Assembly: GCA_017399025.1 (NCBI GenBank)
Contig: JAFQEK010000133.1
Coordinates: 1-54,057, forward strand
Direction: 5' to 3'
DNA from: Clostridia bacterium
GTDB taxonomy: Bacteria > Bacillota > Clostridia > Oscillospirales > CAG-272
Length of the DNA: 54,057 nucleotides
Shown here: in pieces, positions 1 through 8,442 of the stretch
Numbering within the stretch: the stretch's first letter is position 1
Layout of the letters: the number at the start of each line of letters is the position of its first letter
Program-made: the position numbers and the translations under genes
The notes under the pieces: generated by a model
What the model was told of the DNA's origin: nothing
Databases searched by the model: none
What the model saw: the letters and a program-made list of their open reading frames with translations, nothing else

Positions 1-1
1 A

Positions 2-163
2 GAGCTGATCAAACTCCGCACATTGGATATGTGCGATTACGGTCCCCGCGAAGCGGGTGAAATTCTGGCGCAAAGACTCGGCGCGGATCTGGTTGCCGTA
101 ACAGGTACGAGATTTATTCTCTACAGAGAGTCCAAAAAGAAAAAACGCATTGAGCTTCCCTGA
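2..163 (+). CDS. yhbY: YhbY/CRS1-family RNA-binding protein, 3' end only
   Basis: The first 53 readable codons, open from the window edge to a TGA at 161-163, match the C-terminal half of the CRS1/YhbY (KH-like) domain, including the typical 'GTRFILYRES' strand and the 'IELP' end. Family members bind pre-50S ribosomes. The 5' part lies outside the window. In Bacillota this gene (yqeI) usually sits directly upstream of nadD, as here (29 nt gap with a strong ribosome binding site), which supports the call. The domain assignment is secure; the exact role in this organism is inferred from family knowledge. Confidence 0.88.
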   Translation, partial: ELIKLRTLDMCDYGPREAGEILAQRLGADLVAVTGTRFILYRESKKKKRIELP

Positions 164-192
164 GAAGCCAATGAAAAGAGAGGAGGTTCATC

Positions 193-801
193 ATGAAAGT
201 CGGTATTTTCGGCGGCACCTTCAATCCCATACATAAAGGGCATACAGAGGCGGCATACGCATTTTTCAGATATGTGTCCCCGGACAAGCTTTTTGTGATT
301 CCGACAAAAATTCCTCCGCATAAGGCAATCAAGGGTGATGACGATCCCGAAATCCGTCTGGAAATGACAAAACTGGCGTTTTCAGAAAAGAAGGAATACG
401 AAGGAAAAATTGAGGTGTCGGATCTTGAAATCCGAAGCGAAGGAAAAAGCTATACCTATTACACCTTGCAGAAAATCAAAGCAATGGGATTTGACGAGAT
501 CTATCTTTATTGCGGAACGGATATGCTCCTGTCTTTTGATACGTGGTTCCGTTTTGAAGACATTCTTTCCGAATGTACATTGGCTTACGCGAGCCGTTTG
601 GAATCCGATTGCGCGGAAGCCCGTGAAAAGATTGCTATGTTCCGAGAGCGTTATGGGGCGAAAATTTTGGAAATTCCGTTGTGCCCTATTGAAATTTCTT
701 CCAGCGAAATCAGAAATATGATACGGGAGGGAAAGGATACATCTGCTTTTCTTTCACCTTGCGTGATAGACTTTATCAGGAAAGGGGGACTTTATCAATG
801 A
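193..801 (+). CDS. nadD: Nicotinate-nucleotide adenylyltransferase
   Basis: A 202-residue protein that adenylates nicotinate mononucleotide to deamido-NAD in NAD synthesis, in the cytosol. The N-terminus carries the nucleotidyltransferase signature GGTFNPIHKGH (about residues 8-18), and near the C-terminus 'ISSSEIR' matches the ISSTxIR nucleotide-binding motif. Length is normal for the family (about 190-215). AGGAGG at 181-186 sits 6 nt before the ATG. The stop overlaps the start of the next gene by 4 nt (ATGA), so the two are translationally coupled. This is the standard clostridial order yhbY-nadD-yqeK. Confidence 0.95.
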   Translation: MKVGIFGGTFNPIHKGHTEAAYAFFRYVSPDKLFVIPTKIPPHKAIKGDDDPEIRLEMTKLAFSEKKEYEGKIEVSDLEIRSEGKSYTYYTLQKIKAMGFDEIYLYCGTDMLLSFDTWFRFEDILSECTLAYASRLESDCAEAREKIAMFRERYGAKILEIPLCPIEISSSEIRNMIREGKDTSAFLSPCVIDFIRKGGLYQ

Positions 802-1427
802 ACGAAGAATATGAAAACCGTCTTGCCGAAATTCGGGATGCGCTTCCCCTGTATGAGGATGCACGCCGATTGGAGCATACCATGGGTGTTTATCGGGAAT
901 GTGTCTGGTTTTCAAAAAAATTCGGGCTTTCGGAAGAAGATTCCTATACGGTCTGCGCGGCGGCACTTTTGCACGATATTACAAAAAATCTTTCCGAAGC
1001 CGATGCAATTGCCATTTGCCATCGGCACAAAATCACGCCGCCTTCCGCTTCGGCTGTTATGCACCAATATACGGGTGCACCGTTTGCAAAGGAAATTTTC
1101 GGAGAGCATATCGTGACGGAGGCGATTTGTTCCGCGATTTCCTGTCATACGACGGGAAAAATCGGAATGAGCATGACGGATAAAATGCTTTTCGTTGCCG
1201 ACTTTACGGAAGTGGGCAGAAAATATCGTTCCTGCCGTGATATTCGGGAATACTTACACGGCGAATGTGAAAAAATAAACAGAAATGAAAAAACGGCTCT
1301 TTCCCGTTTGCTGAACGACACTGTGAAACGGATCATAGGCTTTACCGTTACGTATCTGATTGAAAAGGGTAAAAAGATCGATCCGGATATGATTCTTGCA
1401 TGGAATGCAATGGTTTCGGAAAACTGA
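798..1427 (+). CDS. yqeK: YqeK-like HD-domain phosphohydrolase
   Basis: A 209-residue HD-superfamily protein. His and Asp residues of the HD core are visible in 'EHTMGVY' and 'LLHDITKN', with later conserved histidines in 'ISCHTTGK' and an acidic 'FVADFTE' helix, as in YqeK. Characterised YqeK proteins hydrolyse Ap4A symmetrically to ADP. A longer reading frame exists, but the ATG at 798, overlapping the nadD stop as ATGA and preceded by AAAGGGGGA, is the better start. It belongs to the nadD-LCP-rsfS run; the specific substrate is inferred from the family. Confidence 0.9.
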   Translation: MNEEYENRLAEIRDALPLYEDARRLEHTMGVYRECVWFSKKFGLSEEDSYTVCAAALLHDITKNLSEADAIAICHRHKITPPSASAVMHQYTGAPFAKEIFGEHIVTEAICSAISCHTTGKIGMSMTDKMLFVADFTEVGRKYRSCRDIREYLHGECEKINRNEKTALSRLLNDTVKRIIGFTVTYLIEKGKKIDPDMILAWNAMVSEN

Positions 1428-1457
1428 TCGTTTTTCGGTAAAAATGAGGAATGAATG

Positions 1458-2585
1458 ATGGAACAAAATCAAATGAAAACACCCAAGAAGAAAAAGAATG
1501 CGGAAAAAGTTCTTTGGGGGATTCTGATATTTACAATCTCGGTTATTTTGGCGACAGCGCTGTTTTTGGCATTTTATGTTCCGAATGTGGATGACACTCC
1601 CCAATTCCAGACGGGATCTGACGGAATGACTTCGGGAGGCGATTCTGAGGGAGAAAATACGCCCTACGAAAGAAAAAAAGGCTTTTACACGTTTTTGCTT
1701 GCGGGCATCGATGCGTTTTCCAACAATACGGACGTTTTGATGCTGGCTTCCCTGGATACGGAAAACGGTGAAATCAGGATCGTGCAGATTCCCCGCGATA
1801 CCTATATCAATAAAACGGTCGGCGGATACAAAAGCCTGACCAGAGTCAACGCAATTTTTTCTGCGGAATACAACAATCAGATCAATGAGGGGCGCAGTGC
1901 GAAAACGGCAAAAACCTTTGCCATGCAGGATCTGCAAAAACGTCTTTCCGAAGCACTTTGCATCAATATTGACGGATATGTTCTGATCGATACCAAGGGC
2001 TTCCGCAGTATCATCGATGCGGTCGGCGGGATTGATTACGATGTGCCGCAGGATATGTTTTACGAAGATCCCGAACAGGAACTTTATATCAATCTGTCCA
2101 AAGGATATCAGCATTTGAACGGCGAACAGTGTGAACAGCTCATCCGATACCGTTCAGGATATGCCACGGGAGATATCGGGCGCGTGGAGCTCCGAGGTGA
2201 TTTCATGGTGGAGGTCTTCCGACAGGTAAAAAACAAATTCGGATTGGAAGCATTGGTGAAGCTGATCAAGGATAAATCTCTCATTCAAAAGGTTCACACC
2301 TCCATTTCTCCTGCGGATATGATTGCTTACGTCAGAATGTGCTATCAGTTGGACGATAACGCCGTCAGTGTGAGGACAATTTCCGGCTCCGTTGTACAAA
2401 ATCCCGAAACGGGCGCATGGATATATTATTGCCTGAATAAGCAGAAAGCACTGAATGATATCAATGAATGTCTGAACGTATTCAAGAACGATATTGAAGC
2501 TTCCATTTTTGACAGTGAAGGTTTTTTCTCGGGCACAAAGGATTCTTCGACACATTATTTATACGAATATTATAATTCCCAATAA
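1458..2585 (+). CDS. LytR-CpsA-Psr (LCP) family cell-wall polymer ligase
   Basis: A 375-residue membrane-anchored protein. A Lys-rich cytoplasmic start is followed by one transmembrane helix (about residues 17-40), a Gly/Ser/Glu linker, and an extracellular LCP domain with the hallmark 'NTDVLML', 'IPRDTYI' and 'LTRVNAIF' segments and later Arg residues used to bind polyprenyl pyrophosphate. LCP enzymes transfer teichoic acids or other glycopolymers from lipid carriers to peptidoglycan. Two ATGs lie in frame at 1455 and 1458; GAGGA at 1446-1450 fits 1458 better. Its position between yqeK and rsfS is common in clostridia. The attached polymer cannot be told. Confidence 0.88.
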   Translation: MEQNQMKTPKKKKNAEKVLWGILIFTISVILATALFLAFYVPNVDDTPQFQTGSDGMTSGGDSEGENTPYERKKGFYTFLLAGIDAFSNNTDVLMLASLDTENGEIRIVQIPRDTYINKTVGGYKSLTRVNAIFSAEYNNQINEGRSAKTAKTFAMQDLQKRLSEALCINIDGYVLIDTKGFRSIIDAVGGIDYDVPQDMFYEDPEQELYINLSKGYQHLNGEQCEQLIRYRSGYATGDIGRVELRGDFMVEVFRQVKNKFGLEALVKLIKDKSLIQKVHTSISPADMIAYVRMCYQLDDNAVSVRTISGSVVQNPETGAWIYYCLNKQKALNDINECLNVFKNDIEASIFDSEGFFSGTKDSSTHYLYEYYNSQ

Positions 2586-2617
2586 AATTTTATCATAAAA
2601 AAGAAAGGACTGTAATC

Positions 2618-3007
2618 ATGGAAATTGAAAATATGAATCTCGGTTCCTTGGAAAACGCAACGCCTCGTGAGCTTGCGGATGCCATTGTGAAAATTCTCGA
2701 TGCAAAAAAAGCAAGAGATATCCGTCTTTTGAAATTCAAAGAAGGAAACGACCTGACCGATTACTTCGTGCTTTGCACTGGTACGGCAACCACCCAAATC
2801 AAGGGTTACGCGGGTGAGCTGGAATACAGACTCGGCGAAGCGGGCGTAAAACCTTTTCACGTGGACGGTTATGAAACCGGTATGTGGATTGCTATGGACT
2901 ATGCACATGTCATCGTTCATATCTTCCATAAAAACGAAAGAGACTTTTATAAGCTCGAAAAACTCTGGAACGATGCGGAAGAAATCCCGCTCGAACTTGA
3001 AGCATAA
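2618..3007 (+). CDS. rsfS: Ribosomal silencing factor RsfS
   Basis: A 129-residue protein of the RsfS/Iojap/YbeB family, which binds uL14 on the 50S subunit and blocks joining with 30S under nutrient stress. The signature 'DYFVLCTGTA' near the middle and 'VIVHIFHKNERDFYKLEKLW' near the end are both present. A good ribosome binding site (AAAGAAAGGA) precedes the ATG. It is the last gene of the nadD operon. An intergenic repeat begins at the very next base after its stop codon, so no separate terminator is seen unless the repeat's hairpin serves as one. Confidence 0.93.
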   Translation: MEIENMNLGSLENATPRELADAIVKILDAKKARDIRLLKFKEGNDLTDYFVLCTGTATTQIKGYAGELEYRLGEAGVKPFHVDGYETGMWIAMDYAHVIVHIFHKNERDFYKLEKLWNDAEEIPLELEA

Positions 3008-3113
3008 GCGGACAACGTCCGCCCGAAACTGCTCGCCTGTCGTAGTTTTTCTTGTATCCGAACAATGCAAACGGCGAGGTTGATTCCCGGCAATTTTCTA
3101 ATGGAATAAAAAA
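3008..3113 (+). repeat. Dispersed hairpin repeat, copy R1 (tandem with R2)
   Basis: Begins directly after the rsfS stop with a hairpin GCGGAC-AAC-GTCCGC, then a GCTCGCCT...GTAGTTT block, a 'GCAAACGGCGAGG' core, and an ATGGAATAAAAAA end. The same order of blocks recurs in R2, R3, R4 and R5. No open frame is conserved between copies. Confidence 0.85.
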
Positions 3114-3220
3114 GCGGACAACGTCCGCCCGAAATTGCTCGCCTATCGTAGTTTCGCTTATATTCGAATAATGTAAAATGGCGAAGTCAATTTTAAGCAA
3201 TTTCCCATGGAATAAAAAAA
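3114..3220 (+). repeat. Dispersed hairpin repeat, copy R2
   Basis: Direct tandem duplicate of R1, with the identical hairpin at 3114-3128 but diverged in the second half (for example GTAAAATGGCGAAG against GCAAACGGCGAGG). It ends in CATGGAATAAAAAAA just before the leuS leader. The divergence between neighbours shows this is not a recent duplication. Confidence 0.85.
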
Positions 3221-3253
3221 CATTCAATATACATTTAAGGAGAAATCAAAACC

Positions 3254-5656
3254 ATGTCTTACGATTTTAAGACCATTGAAGAAAAATGGCAAAAAGTATG
3301 GGAAGAAAATCATGCGTTCGAAGCAAAAAACGATTATTCGCTTCCGAAATTCTACGCATTGGTTGAATTCCCTTATCCCAGCGGCGCAGGTATGCACGTC
3401 GGACACATCAAGGCGTATTCCGGTCTTGAAGTTGTTTCCAGAAAGAAGAGAATGCAGGGCTATAATGTCCTCTTCCCGATCGGATTTGATGCGTTCGGTC
3501 TTCCCACGGAAAACTCTGCAATCAAATTCAATACACACCCCCGTGTTCTGACGGACAAAAACATTGAAAAGTTTACTTCCCAGCTTAAGAAAGTCGGCTT
3601 TTCCTTTGACTGGACCCGTGTGATCGATACCACGGACGAAGATTACTACAAGTGGACACAGTGGATCTTCCGCAAAATGTTTGACGAAGGCCTTGTGTTC
3701 CGCGCAACCACACTCGTAAACTACTGCCCACATTGCAAAGTCGTTCTTTCCAACGAAGACTCTCAGGGAGGCAAATGCGATATCTGCCACAGCGACATCA
3801 TTCAGAAAGCGAAAGACGTCTGGTATCTGAGAATCACGGAATACGCAGACAAGCTTCTGCAGGGACTTGAAAAGGTGGATTATCTTCCCAACATCAAGCT
3901 TCAGCAGGAAAACTGGATCGGCAGATCCGAAGGCGCATTTGCAAACTTTGCGCTCACGGGCTGTGAGGATTCTCTCCGTATCTATACAACGAGATGCGAC
4001 ACGATGTTCGGTGTAACCTTCATGGTTATCGCGCCTGAGCATCCCATCATTGAAAAATACCGCGACCGTATTTCCAACATTGAAGCGCTCGATGCTTATA
4101 AAGAAGAATGCGCAAAGAAAACCGAATTTGAACGTACACAGCTCGTCAAGGATAAAACGGGCGTACGTATTGAGGGCATTTCTGCCATCAACCCTGCAAA
4201 CGGCAAGGAAATTCCGATCTATATTTCCGACTACGTTATGATGGGCTACGGTACGGGCGCAATTATGGCAGTTCCCGCGCATGACGAACGCGACTACGAT
4301 TTTGCAAAGAAATTCGGTATTGATATCATTGAAGTTATCAGCGGCGGCAACATTGCCGAGGCTGCATATACAGGCGACGGCGAAATGGTCAACTCCGGTT
4401 TTCTTAACGGAATCAAGACCAAAAAAGAAGCCATTGCAAAAATGCTCGAATATCTGACCGAAAAAGGCATCGGTGAAAAGGGTATTCAGTATAAGATGAA
4501 AGACTGGGCATTCAACCGCCAGAGATATTGGGGCGAACCTATCCCGATTATCCATTGCCCGCATTGCGGCATGGTTGGTGTTCCTTACGAGGAGCTTCCT
4601 CTCCGTTTGCCCGATATGGAAAACTTTGAACCCGGCGAAGGCGGAGAAAGCCCGCTTGCAAAAGTGGAATCCTTCGTAAACTGCACTTGTCCGAAGTGCG
4701 GCGGTCCCGCAAAGAGAGAAACCGATACCATGCCTCAGTGGGCAGGCTCTTCCTGGTATTTCCTGCGTTACTGCGATCCCAAGAACGGTGAAGCGCTTGC
4801 TTCCAAGGAAGCGCTCGATTACTGGATGCCCGTTGACTGGTATAACGGCGGTATGGAACACGTAACCCGACACATGATCTATTCCCGTTTCTGGCACCAT
4901 TTCCTTTACGATATCGGCGCGGTTCCGCATGACGAGCCTTACGCAAAACGTACCGCGCAGGGCTTGATTCTCGGACCCGACGGCGAAAAAATGAGTAAAT
5001 CCAAAGGTAATGTCGTAGACCCCAACGACGTTGTTGAAGAATATGGCGCAGACGTACTTCGCGTGTATATTCTCTTCATGGGTGATTACGGCTCTGCGGC
5101 TCCGTGGTCTCCTTCCAGCATTAAGGGCTGCAAACGCTTCCTTGAACGTGTGGAAGGTCTGATGTATATGGCAAAGGGAGAGGGTGTAACGAAGAAGCTC
5201 GAAACCGCTTTCCATAAGACTGTTAAGAAGGTTACAAATGATATTGATACCATGAAGTTCAATACTGCCGTAGCTTCCATGATGGCATTGCTCAACGATA
5301 TTTACGATGCAAAAGCTTTGACTGTAGATGAACTCAAAACATTCGTAAAGCTGCTTTCTCCTTTCGCACCTCACCTTGCGGAAGAGCTCTGGCACAGACT
5401 CGGAGAAGAAACGCTCGTTTCTCTCGAAGCTTGGCCGACCTATGACGAAGCAAAAACTGTAGATAATACGGTTACCATTGCCGTTGCTATTATGGGTAAG
5501 ACAAAGGATACCGTTGAAATTCCCGTGGATGCGGATGAAGATACTGCTTTTGCCGCCGCTATGGCAAGCGAAAAGATCGCAAACCTCGTTGCGGGCAAGA
5601 ATATCGTGAAGAAAATTTACGTAAAGAATAAGATTTTCAACATTATTGCAAAATAA
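3254..5656 (+). CDS. leuS: Leucyl-tRNA synthetase
   Basis: An 800-residue class I synthetase that charges tRNA-Leu. The HIGH motif appears as HVGH (residues 48-51) within 'YPSGAGMHVGH', and KMSKS is at 579-583. A Cys-rich zinc-type insert ('NYCPHCKVVLSNE', 'CDICHSD'), the CP1 editing domain ('GTGAIMAVPAHDERD') and the leucine-specific 'GSSWYFLRY' segment are in the expected order. Length is typical for clostridia. AAGGAG precedes the ATG. No T-box leader is recognisable upstream; the upstream gap is filled by tandem repeats R1 and R2 instead. Confidence 0.97.
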   Translation: MSYDFKTIEEKWQKVWEENHAFEAKNDYSLPKFYALVEFPYPSGAGMHVGHIKAYSGLEVVSRKKRMQGYNVLFPIGFDAFGLPTENSAIKFNTHPRVLTDKNIEKFTSQLKKVGFSFDWTRVIDTTDEDYYKWTQWIFRKMFDEGLVFRATTLVNYCPHCKVVLSNEDSQGGKCDICHSDIIQKAKDVWYLRITEYADKLLQGLEKVDYLPNIKLQQENWIGRSEGAFANFALTGCEDSLRIYTTRCDTMFGVTFMVIAPEHPIIEKYRDRISNIEALDAYKEECAKKTEFERTQLVKDKTGVRIEGISAINPANGKEIPIYISDYVMMGYGTGAIMAVPAHDERDYDFAKKFGIDIIEVISGGNIAEAAYTGDGEMVNSGFLNGIKTKKEAIAKMLEYLTEKGIGEKGIQYKMKDWAFNRQRYWGEPIPIIHCPHCGMVGVPYEELPLRLPDMENFEPGEGGESPLAKVESFVNCTCPKCGGPAKRETDTMPQWAGSSWYFLRYCDPKNGEALASKEALDYWMPVDWYNGGMEHVTRHMIYSRFWHHFLYDIGAVPHDEPYAKRTAQGLILGPDGEKMSKSKGNVVDPNDVVEEYGADVLRVYILFMGDYGSAAPWSPSSIKGCKRFLERVEGLMYMAKGEGVTKKLETAFHKTVKKVTNDIDTMKFNTAVASMMALLNDIYDAKALTVDELKTFVKLLSPFAPHLAEELWHRLGEETLVSLEAWPTYDEAKTVDNTVTIAVAIMGKTKDTVEIPVDADEDTAFAAAMASEKIANLVAGKNIVKKIYVKNKIFNIIAK

Positions 5657-5673
5657 TGCGGTAAGATCGGAAA

Positions 5674-5713
5674 ACAAAAATCCGCGGAGCTTGCTTTCTG
5701 CGGATTTTTGTTT
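5674..5713 (+). terminator. Rho-independent terminator after leuS
   Basis: Inverted repeat ACAAAAATCCGC ... GCGGATTTTTGT with a 14-nt loop, ending in TTTTTGTTT, 18 nt after the leuS stop. Confidence 0.85.
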
Positions 5714-5739
5714 ATAAAAAATGAAATACAGGTAAGAAT

Positions 5740-6456
5740 ATGTCAGAAATTACAATACAAGATATGAATCGAATAGAATTTCGGATGGCTCCAAAAACCG
5801 TCATGGCTATCCTTGCTGCAATTGTTGCCGCTTTGGCGATGGAGTTGCTGCTTCCGAGCCGAGTATCTTTGATTTTGAACATTGTGATGCCGCTCATTGC
5901 GGGTCTGGCGTTACTTTATATGCGCATTCGCTTCAAAAATTGGGAATTTGGATTTTTGAAACCGTTTTTGATATTGCTTTGTTTTATTTCTCCGGTTATC
6001 GTTTTGGTAAAAAGCTTTTTTTACCATTTTCCGGGAGGCCCTTTTTACGTATTTATGATGATCGATTTGATTATCGGGTTCATCGTCGCAATCATTGTAA
6101 CGGTAAAATTTGGTCTTGAACAGGACAGGGAAAAAGCGGTTGTCATTTCCATATTTGTTGCAGCTTTTATTTTCGGTTCCTTGCTTACGGATGCGTATGC
6201 AAAACATTTCAATTATCTTTTTGATTCCAATGAACCGGTAGAATATACTACCGATATTATTCAAAAAAGGGAACAAGAACATTCCCGCAGAGGCAGAGGT
6301 TCCCGCACGATATATTCCTTGGATCTTCTCGTGGAAGGTAAGAAGTACAGTATTCAGGTGAATGTATCAGAATACGAAAATTATGAAATAGGCGATCCTT
6401 ATACGGTCGAATTACACGAGGGCGCATTCGGAAAGCCATTTGTGTTGCTGAAATAA
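5740..6456 (+). CDS. Multi-pass membrane protein of unknown function
   Basis: 238 residues with about five hydrophobic helices (roughly residues 18-38, 43-61, 72-92, 101-122, 134-151), then an Arg-rich stretch ('RGRGSRTIY') and a soluble beta-rich tail ending 'GKPFVLLK'. I do not recognise the family. The ribosome binding site is weak (ACAGG). Its TAA stop lies inside the left inverted repeat of the following insertion sequence, so the C-terminus may have been shortened by the insertion; the tail nevertheless looks like a natural end. A possible displaced 3' fragment lies beyond the element at 7493-7615. Confidence 0.7.
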   Translation: MSEITIQDMNRIEFRMAPKTVMAILAAIVAALAMELLLPSRVSLILNIVMPLIAGLALLYMRIRFKNWEFGFLKPFLILLCFISPVIVLVKSFFYHFPGGPFYVFMMIDLIIGFIVAIIVTVKFGLEQDREKAVVISIFVAAFIFGSLLTDAYAKHFNYLFDSNEPVEYTTDIIQKREQEHSRRGRGSRTIYSLDLLVEGKKYSIQVNVSEYENYEIGDPYTVELHEGAFGKPFVLLK

Positions 6457-7491
6457 CGTGAGTTCGATGAAATAAAATGAAAGAAAAATAAAAAAAGAAG
6501 GGAAAGCAACCAAAAATCTGATATAATTTGATAATAACCACAAAACCAAATAAATCAGAAAAAAGGAGCTTTCCCATGGTAGAACAACTCATAGCAATCT
6601 TTTGTGATATAGATGATTTTTGTAAAGAATACGAAGAATATTGCACACATCATCTCCTGTTGGATAAAAATCAAGTAATTCCGAAAACGTCGATGTCAAT
6701 GAGTGAAATTATGACGATAACCGTATATTTTCATCTTTCTCAATACCGCACATTCAAATGGTATTACAAAAATTATATCAGTGAGCAAATGAGAGAATAT
6801 TTTCCCAAACTTGTATCCTATAACAGATTCATCGAAATTATGCCTTCGATTATTGTTCCGCTTACATTATACCTCATAAGTAAGCGGTTTGGCAAGAGTT
6901 TTGGCATAAATTTTGTAGATTCTACAACTTTGGAAGTGTGTGATCCTCATAGAATCTATTCGCATCGTGTTTTTTCCGGTCTGGCTGCGCGCGGGAAAAG
7001 TTCCACCGGCTGGTTCTATGGCTTCAAGCTCCACCTTGCTATCAATGACAGAGGGGAAATTCTTGCATTTTGTCTGACTTCCGGCAATGTAGATGATAGA
7101 AATTGGAAAGTTCTCGATCGTCTTACCCGCGAAATGTACGGCAAACTGTTTGCCGATCGTGGCTATCTTTCATCTTCCCTTTTCGAAAAATTATGGGAAC
7201 GTAAAATTCAGCTTATCACAAAATTAAAAAAAGAACATGAAAAACAAATTGATGGACTATACCGAAAAATTGCTTTTACGCAAACGCGCTGTTATTGAAT
7301 CTGTTAATGATTTTTTGAAAAATATTTGTCAGATTGAGCATTCTCGATATCGTTCCGTTTCCGGTTTTTTCATCAATGTTATCTCTGCTTTGGTTGCATA
7401 TTCTTTTCTGCCGAACAAACCTTCTGTTGGGCTTTTTCCTCATGCCCAAGATTTGTCTGTGCTCTGATTTTTCATCGAACTCGCGTTATTT
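6451..7491 (+). mobile_element. IS982-family insertion sequence (transposase frame broken)
   Basis: Terminal inverted repeats: left 6451-6472 and right 7470-7491 are 22-nt reverse complements with one mismatch (core GAGTTCGATGAAA / TTTCATCGAACTC). Between them is one transposase gene of IS982 type, preceded by AAAGGAG. Exact outer boundaries and target duplication are uncertain, because the flanks continue AT-rich on both sides. The element sits immediately downstream of the membrane gene at 5740. Confidence 0.85.
6576..7467 (+). pseudogene. IS982-family DDE transposase, frameshifted
   Basis: The first frame (6576-7298) carries the IS982 hallmarks: 'NFVDSTTLEVC' (first catalytic Asp), 'AARGKSSTGWFYGFKLH' , 'SGNVDDR' and 'FADRGYLS' (second Asp). 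The catalytic Glu region 'LLLRKRAVIESVNDFLKNI' is in a different frame (7237-7467). The break is at a run of seven A (7226-7232): with six A the protein would read straight through as KLKKNMKNKL. So either the gene is inactivated by a one-base insertion, or slippage on the A-run restores the product, or the base is a sequencing error. Start chosen from AAAGGAG, 7 nt before the ATG at 6576. Confidence 0.85.
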
Positions 7492-7492
7492 T

Positions 7493-7615
7493 AAGAGGTT
7501 TTGTATTTGTAATCTGTCTGGCAAAAAGATTCTTTTTGGAAACAGAATACAACGATTTCATCAATTGCAAAAAGCAATTACACAATTAGGATATAGAACA
7601 TATGACTTGACATAA
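7493..7615 (+). pseudogene. Possible 3' fragment of a gene cut by the insertion sequence
   Basis: Directly after the right inverted repeat a frame of 40 codons reads as plausible protein ('GKKILFGNRIQRF', 'LQKAITQLGYRTYDLT') and ends in TAA just before a strong terminator. It has no start of its own. It may be the displaced end of the membrane gene at 5740 or of another lost gene. The call rests on composition and position only. Confidence 0.4.
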
Positions 7616-7655
7616 AAATTCCCCGACAGACTTTGAAAATCTGTCGGGGTTGCTC
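7616..7655 (+). terminator. Strong rho-independent terminator
   Basis: Perfect 10-bp stem CCCCGACAGA / TCTGTCGGGG (7621-7630, 7640-7649) with flanking A- and T-rich sequence. It terminates the gene fragment ending at 7615. Confidence 0.8.
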
Positions 7656-8005
7656 TTTGTTGACTGCAGATCATTTTTTTCCGTAGGGGCGTTCTGTGAA
7701 CGCCCGCGGGCGAACGCAGTGTATAGTGTGGTAAGGATAGTTTACAGAATGTGAAGGGACATAGTTTACAGTTTTATGGTAAAATAAAGGCATAAAGAAG
7801 TCGAAAGGAGACCGAAGATGCCTTGGAAAGAAAAGAGATTTCGCCCCTACCGTGTGTTAGGCAAGTATTTTATGATTTCTCCGCTAAGGACATCTCCCTT
7901 TCTTTCTGCGGATTTTTCCTATATATTGTGCTTCCCGTTTTTGCCGGTATGGCGTTGTTTTATTTGCAGATCTGAAAAAAATGAAAAAATTTCGGAATTC
8001 TTCGC
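7653..8005. other. Intergenic debris: REP-like palindrome and possible IS481-type remnant
   Basis: Holds an 8-bp hairpin GGGCGTTC-TGT-GAACGCCC (about 7686-7706), then two direct copies of ATAGTTTACAG (near 7738 and 7761), followed by a ribosome binding site and a short frame starting MPWKEK at 7818. A start of the form MPWKE is typical of IS481-family transposases, but the homology stops after about six residues and the rest of the 63-codon frame is not convincing. I read this as a decayed element end, not a gene. Confidence 0.45.
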
Positions 8006-8034
8006 TTGAAATTTTTTTGAAAATATGGTATAAT
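8006..8034 (+). promoter_or_regulatory. Sigma-A promoter for the 8189 gene
   Basis: TTGAAA (8006-8011), 17-nt spacer, TATAAT (8029-8034). Predicted start near 8041 leaves an untranslated leader of about 147 nt. Confidence 0.75.
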
Positions 8035-8040
8035 AAAACA

Positions 8041-8188
8041 GCAGGAAATCCTGCCGGGAGAGCGATGTAGCCTATTCACATCTGCGGCAGCCGGGTGTGT
8101 TTAAACGATATGTTTCGCTCACGTCTCTCTGTATTACGATTCCGTCGGTTCTGCTCGGATGACGATATCGGGAGAGGAGAAAAATAAA
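8041..8188 (+). promoter_or_regulatory. Long 5' leader with hairpins, function unknown
   Basis: Starts with a 6-bp hairpin GCAGGA-AA-TCCTGC at the predicted transcript start, followed by GC-richer sequence than its surroundings. It matches no riboswitch that I recognise. Confidence 0.4.
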
Positions 8189-8437
8189 ATGAAGCGAGTA
8201 AAATCAGGCTGTATTCTTCAAACGCTCGTATTTTTGCAGAAGGAAGATTGCGGTTTGTCCCATGCAATCCAGCTGAAATACAATCGGGAAGAATTGGAAA
8301 AGTACAAAGCAACTCTTGAAAAAAACAAAACTCTCTATCAGATTGTGTCTGTGGAAGAGCAGAAGGACGCATCCATCATCGTTCGTGTCAGAAAGCAAAT
8401 CAACTACAGCACAAAAGTCGGCGAATATTTTAACTGA
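8189..8437 (+). CDS. Small conserved clostridial protein
   Basis: 82 residues starting 'MKRVKSGCILQTL', with a charged central helix and a C-terminal strand 'IIVRVRKQIN'. Proteins of this look are widespread in clostridia but have no assigned function that I know. Start chosen at 8189 because GAGAGGAGA lies 8 nt upstream; a slightly longer frame from 8159 lacks such a site. It has its own promoter, a long leader and its own terminator, so it is probably a single-gene transcript. Confidence 0.75.
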   Translation: MKRVKSGCILQTLVFLQKEDCGLSHAIQLKYNREELEKYKATLEKNKTLYQIVSVEEQKDASIIVRVRKQINYSTKVGEYFN

Positions 8438-8442
8438 CAAGC

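Noticed and set aside
3008..3253. T-box leader for leuS
   Set aside because: The region is a tandem repeat; no specifier loop, T-box sequence or terminator/antiterminator pair was found.
3224..5677. An 817-codon open frame antisense to leuS
   Set aside because: It mirrors leuS over its whole length, has no ribosome binding site and reads as low-complexity Cys/Phe/His-rich protein; leuS carries every expected motif.
7818..8009. Short frame starting MPWKEK as an IS481 transposase gene
   Set aside because: Only the first six residues look right and the frame is far too short; treated as a possible decayed end.
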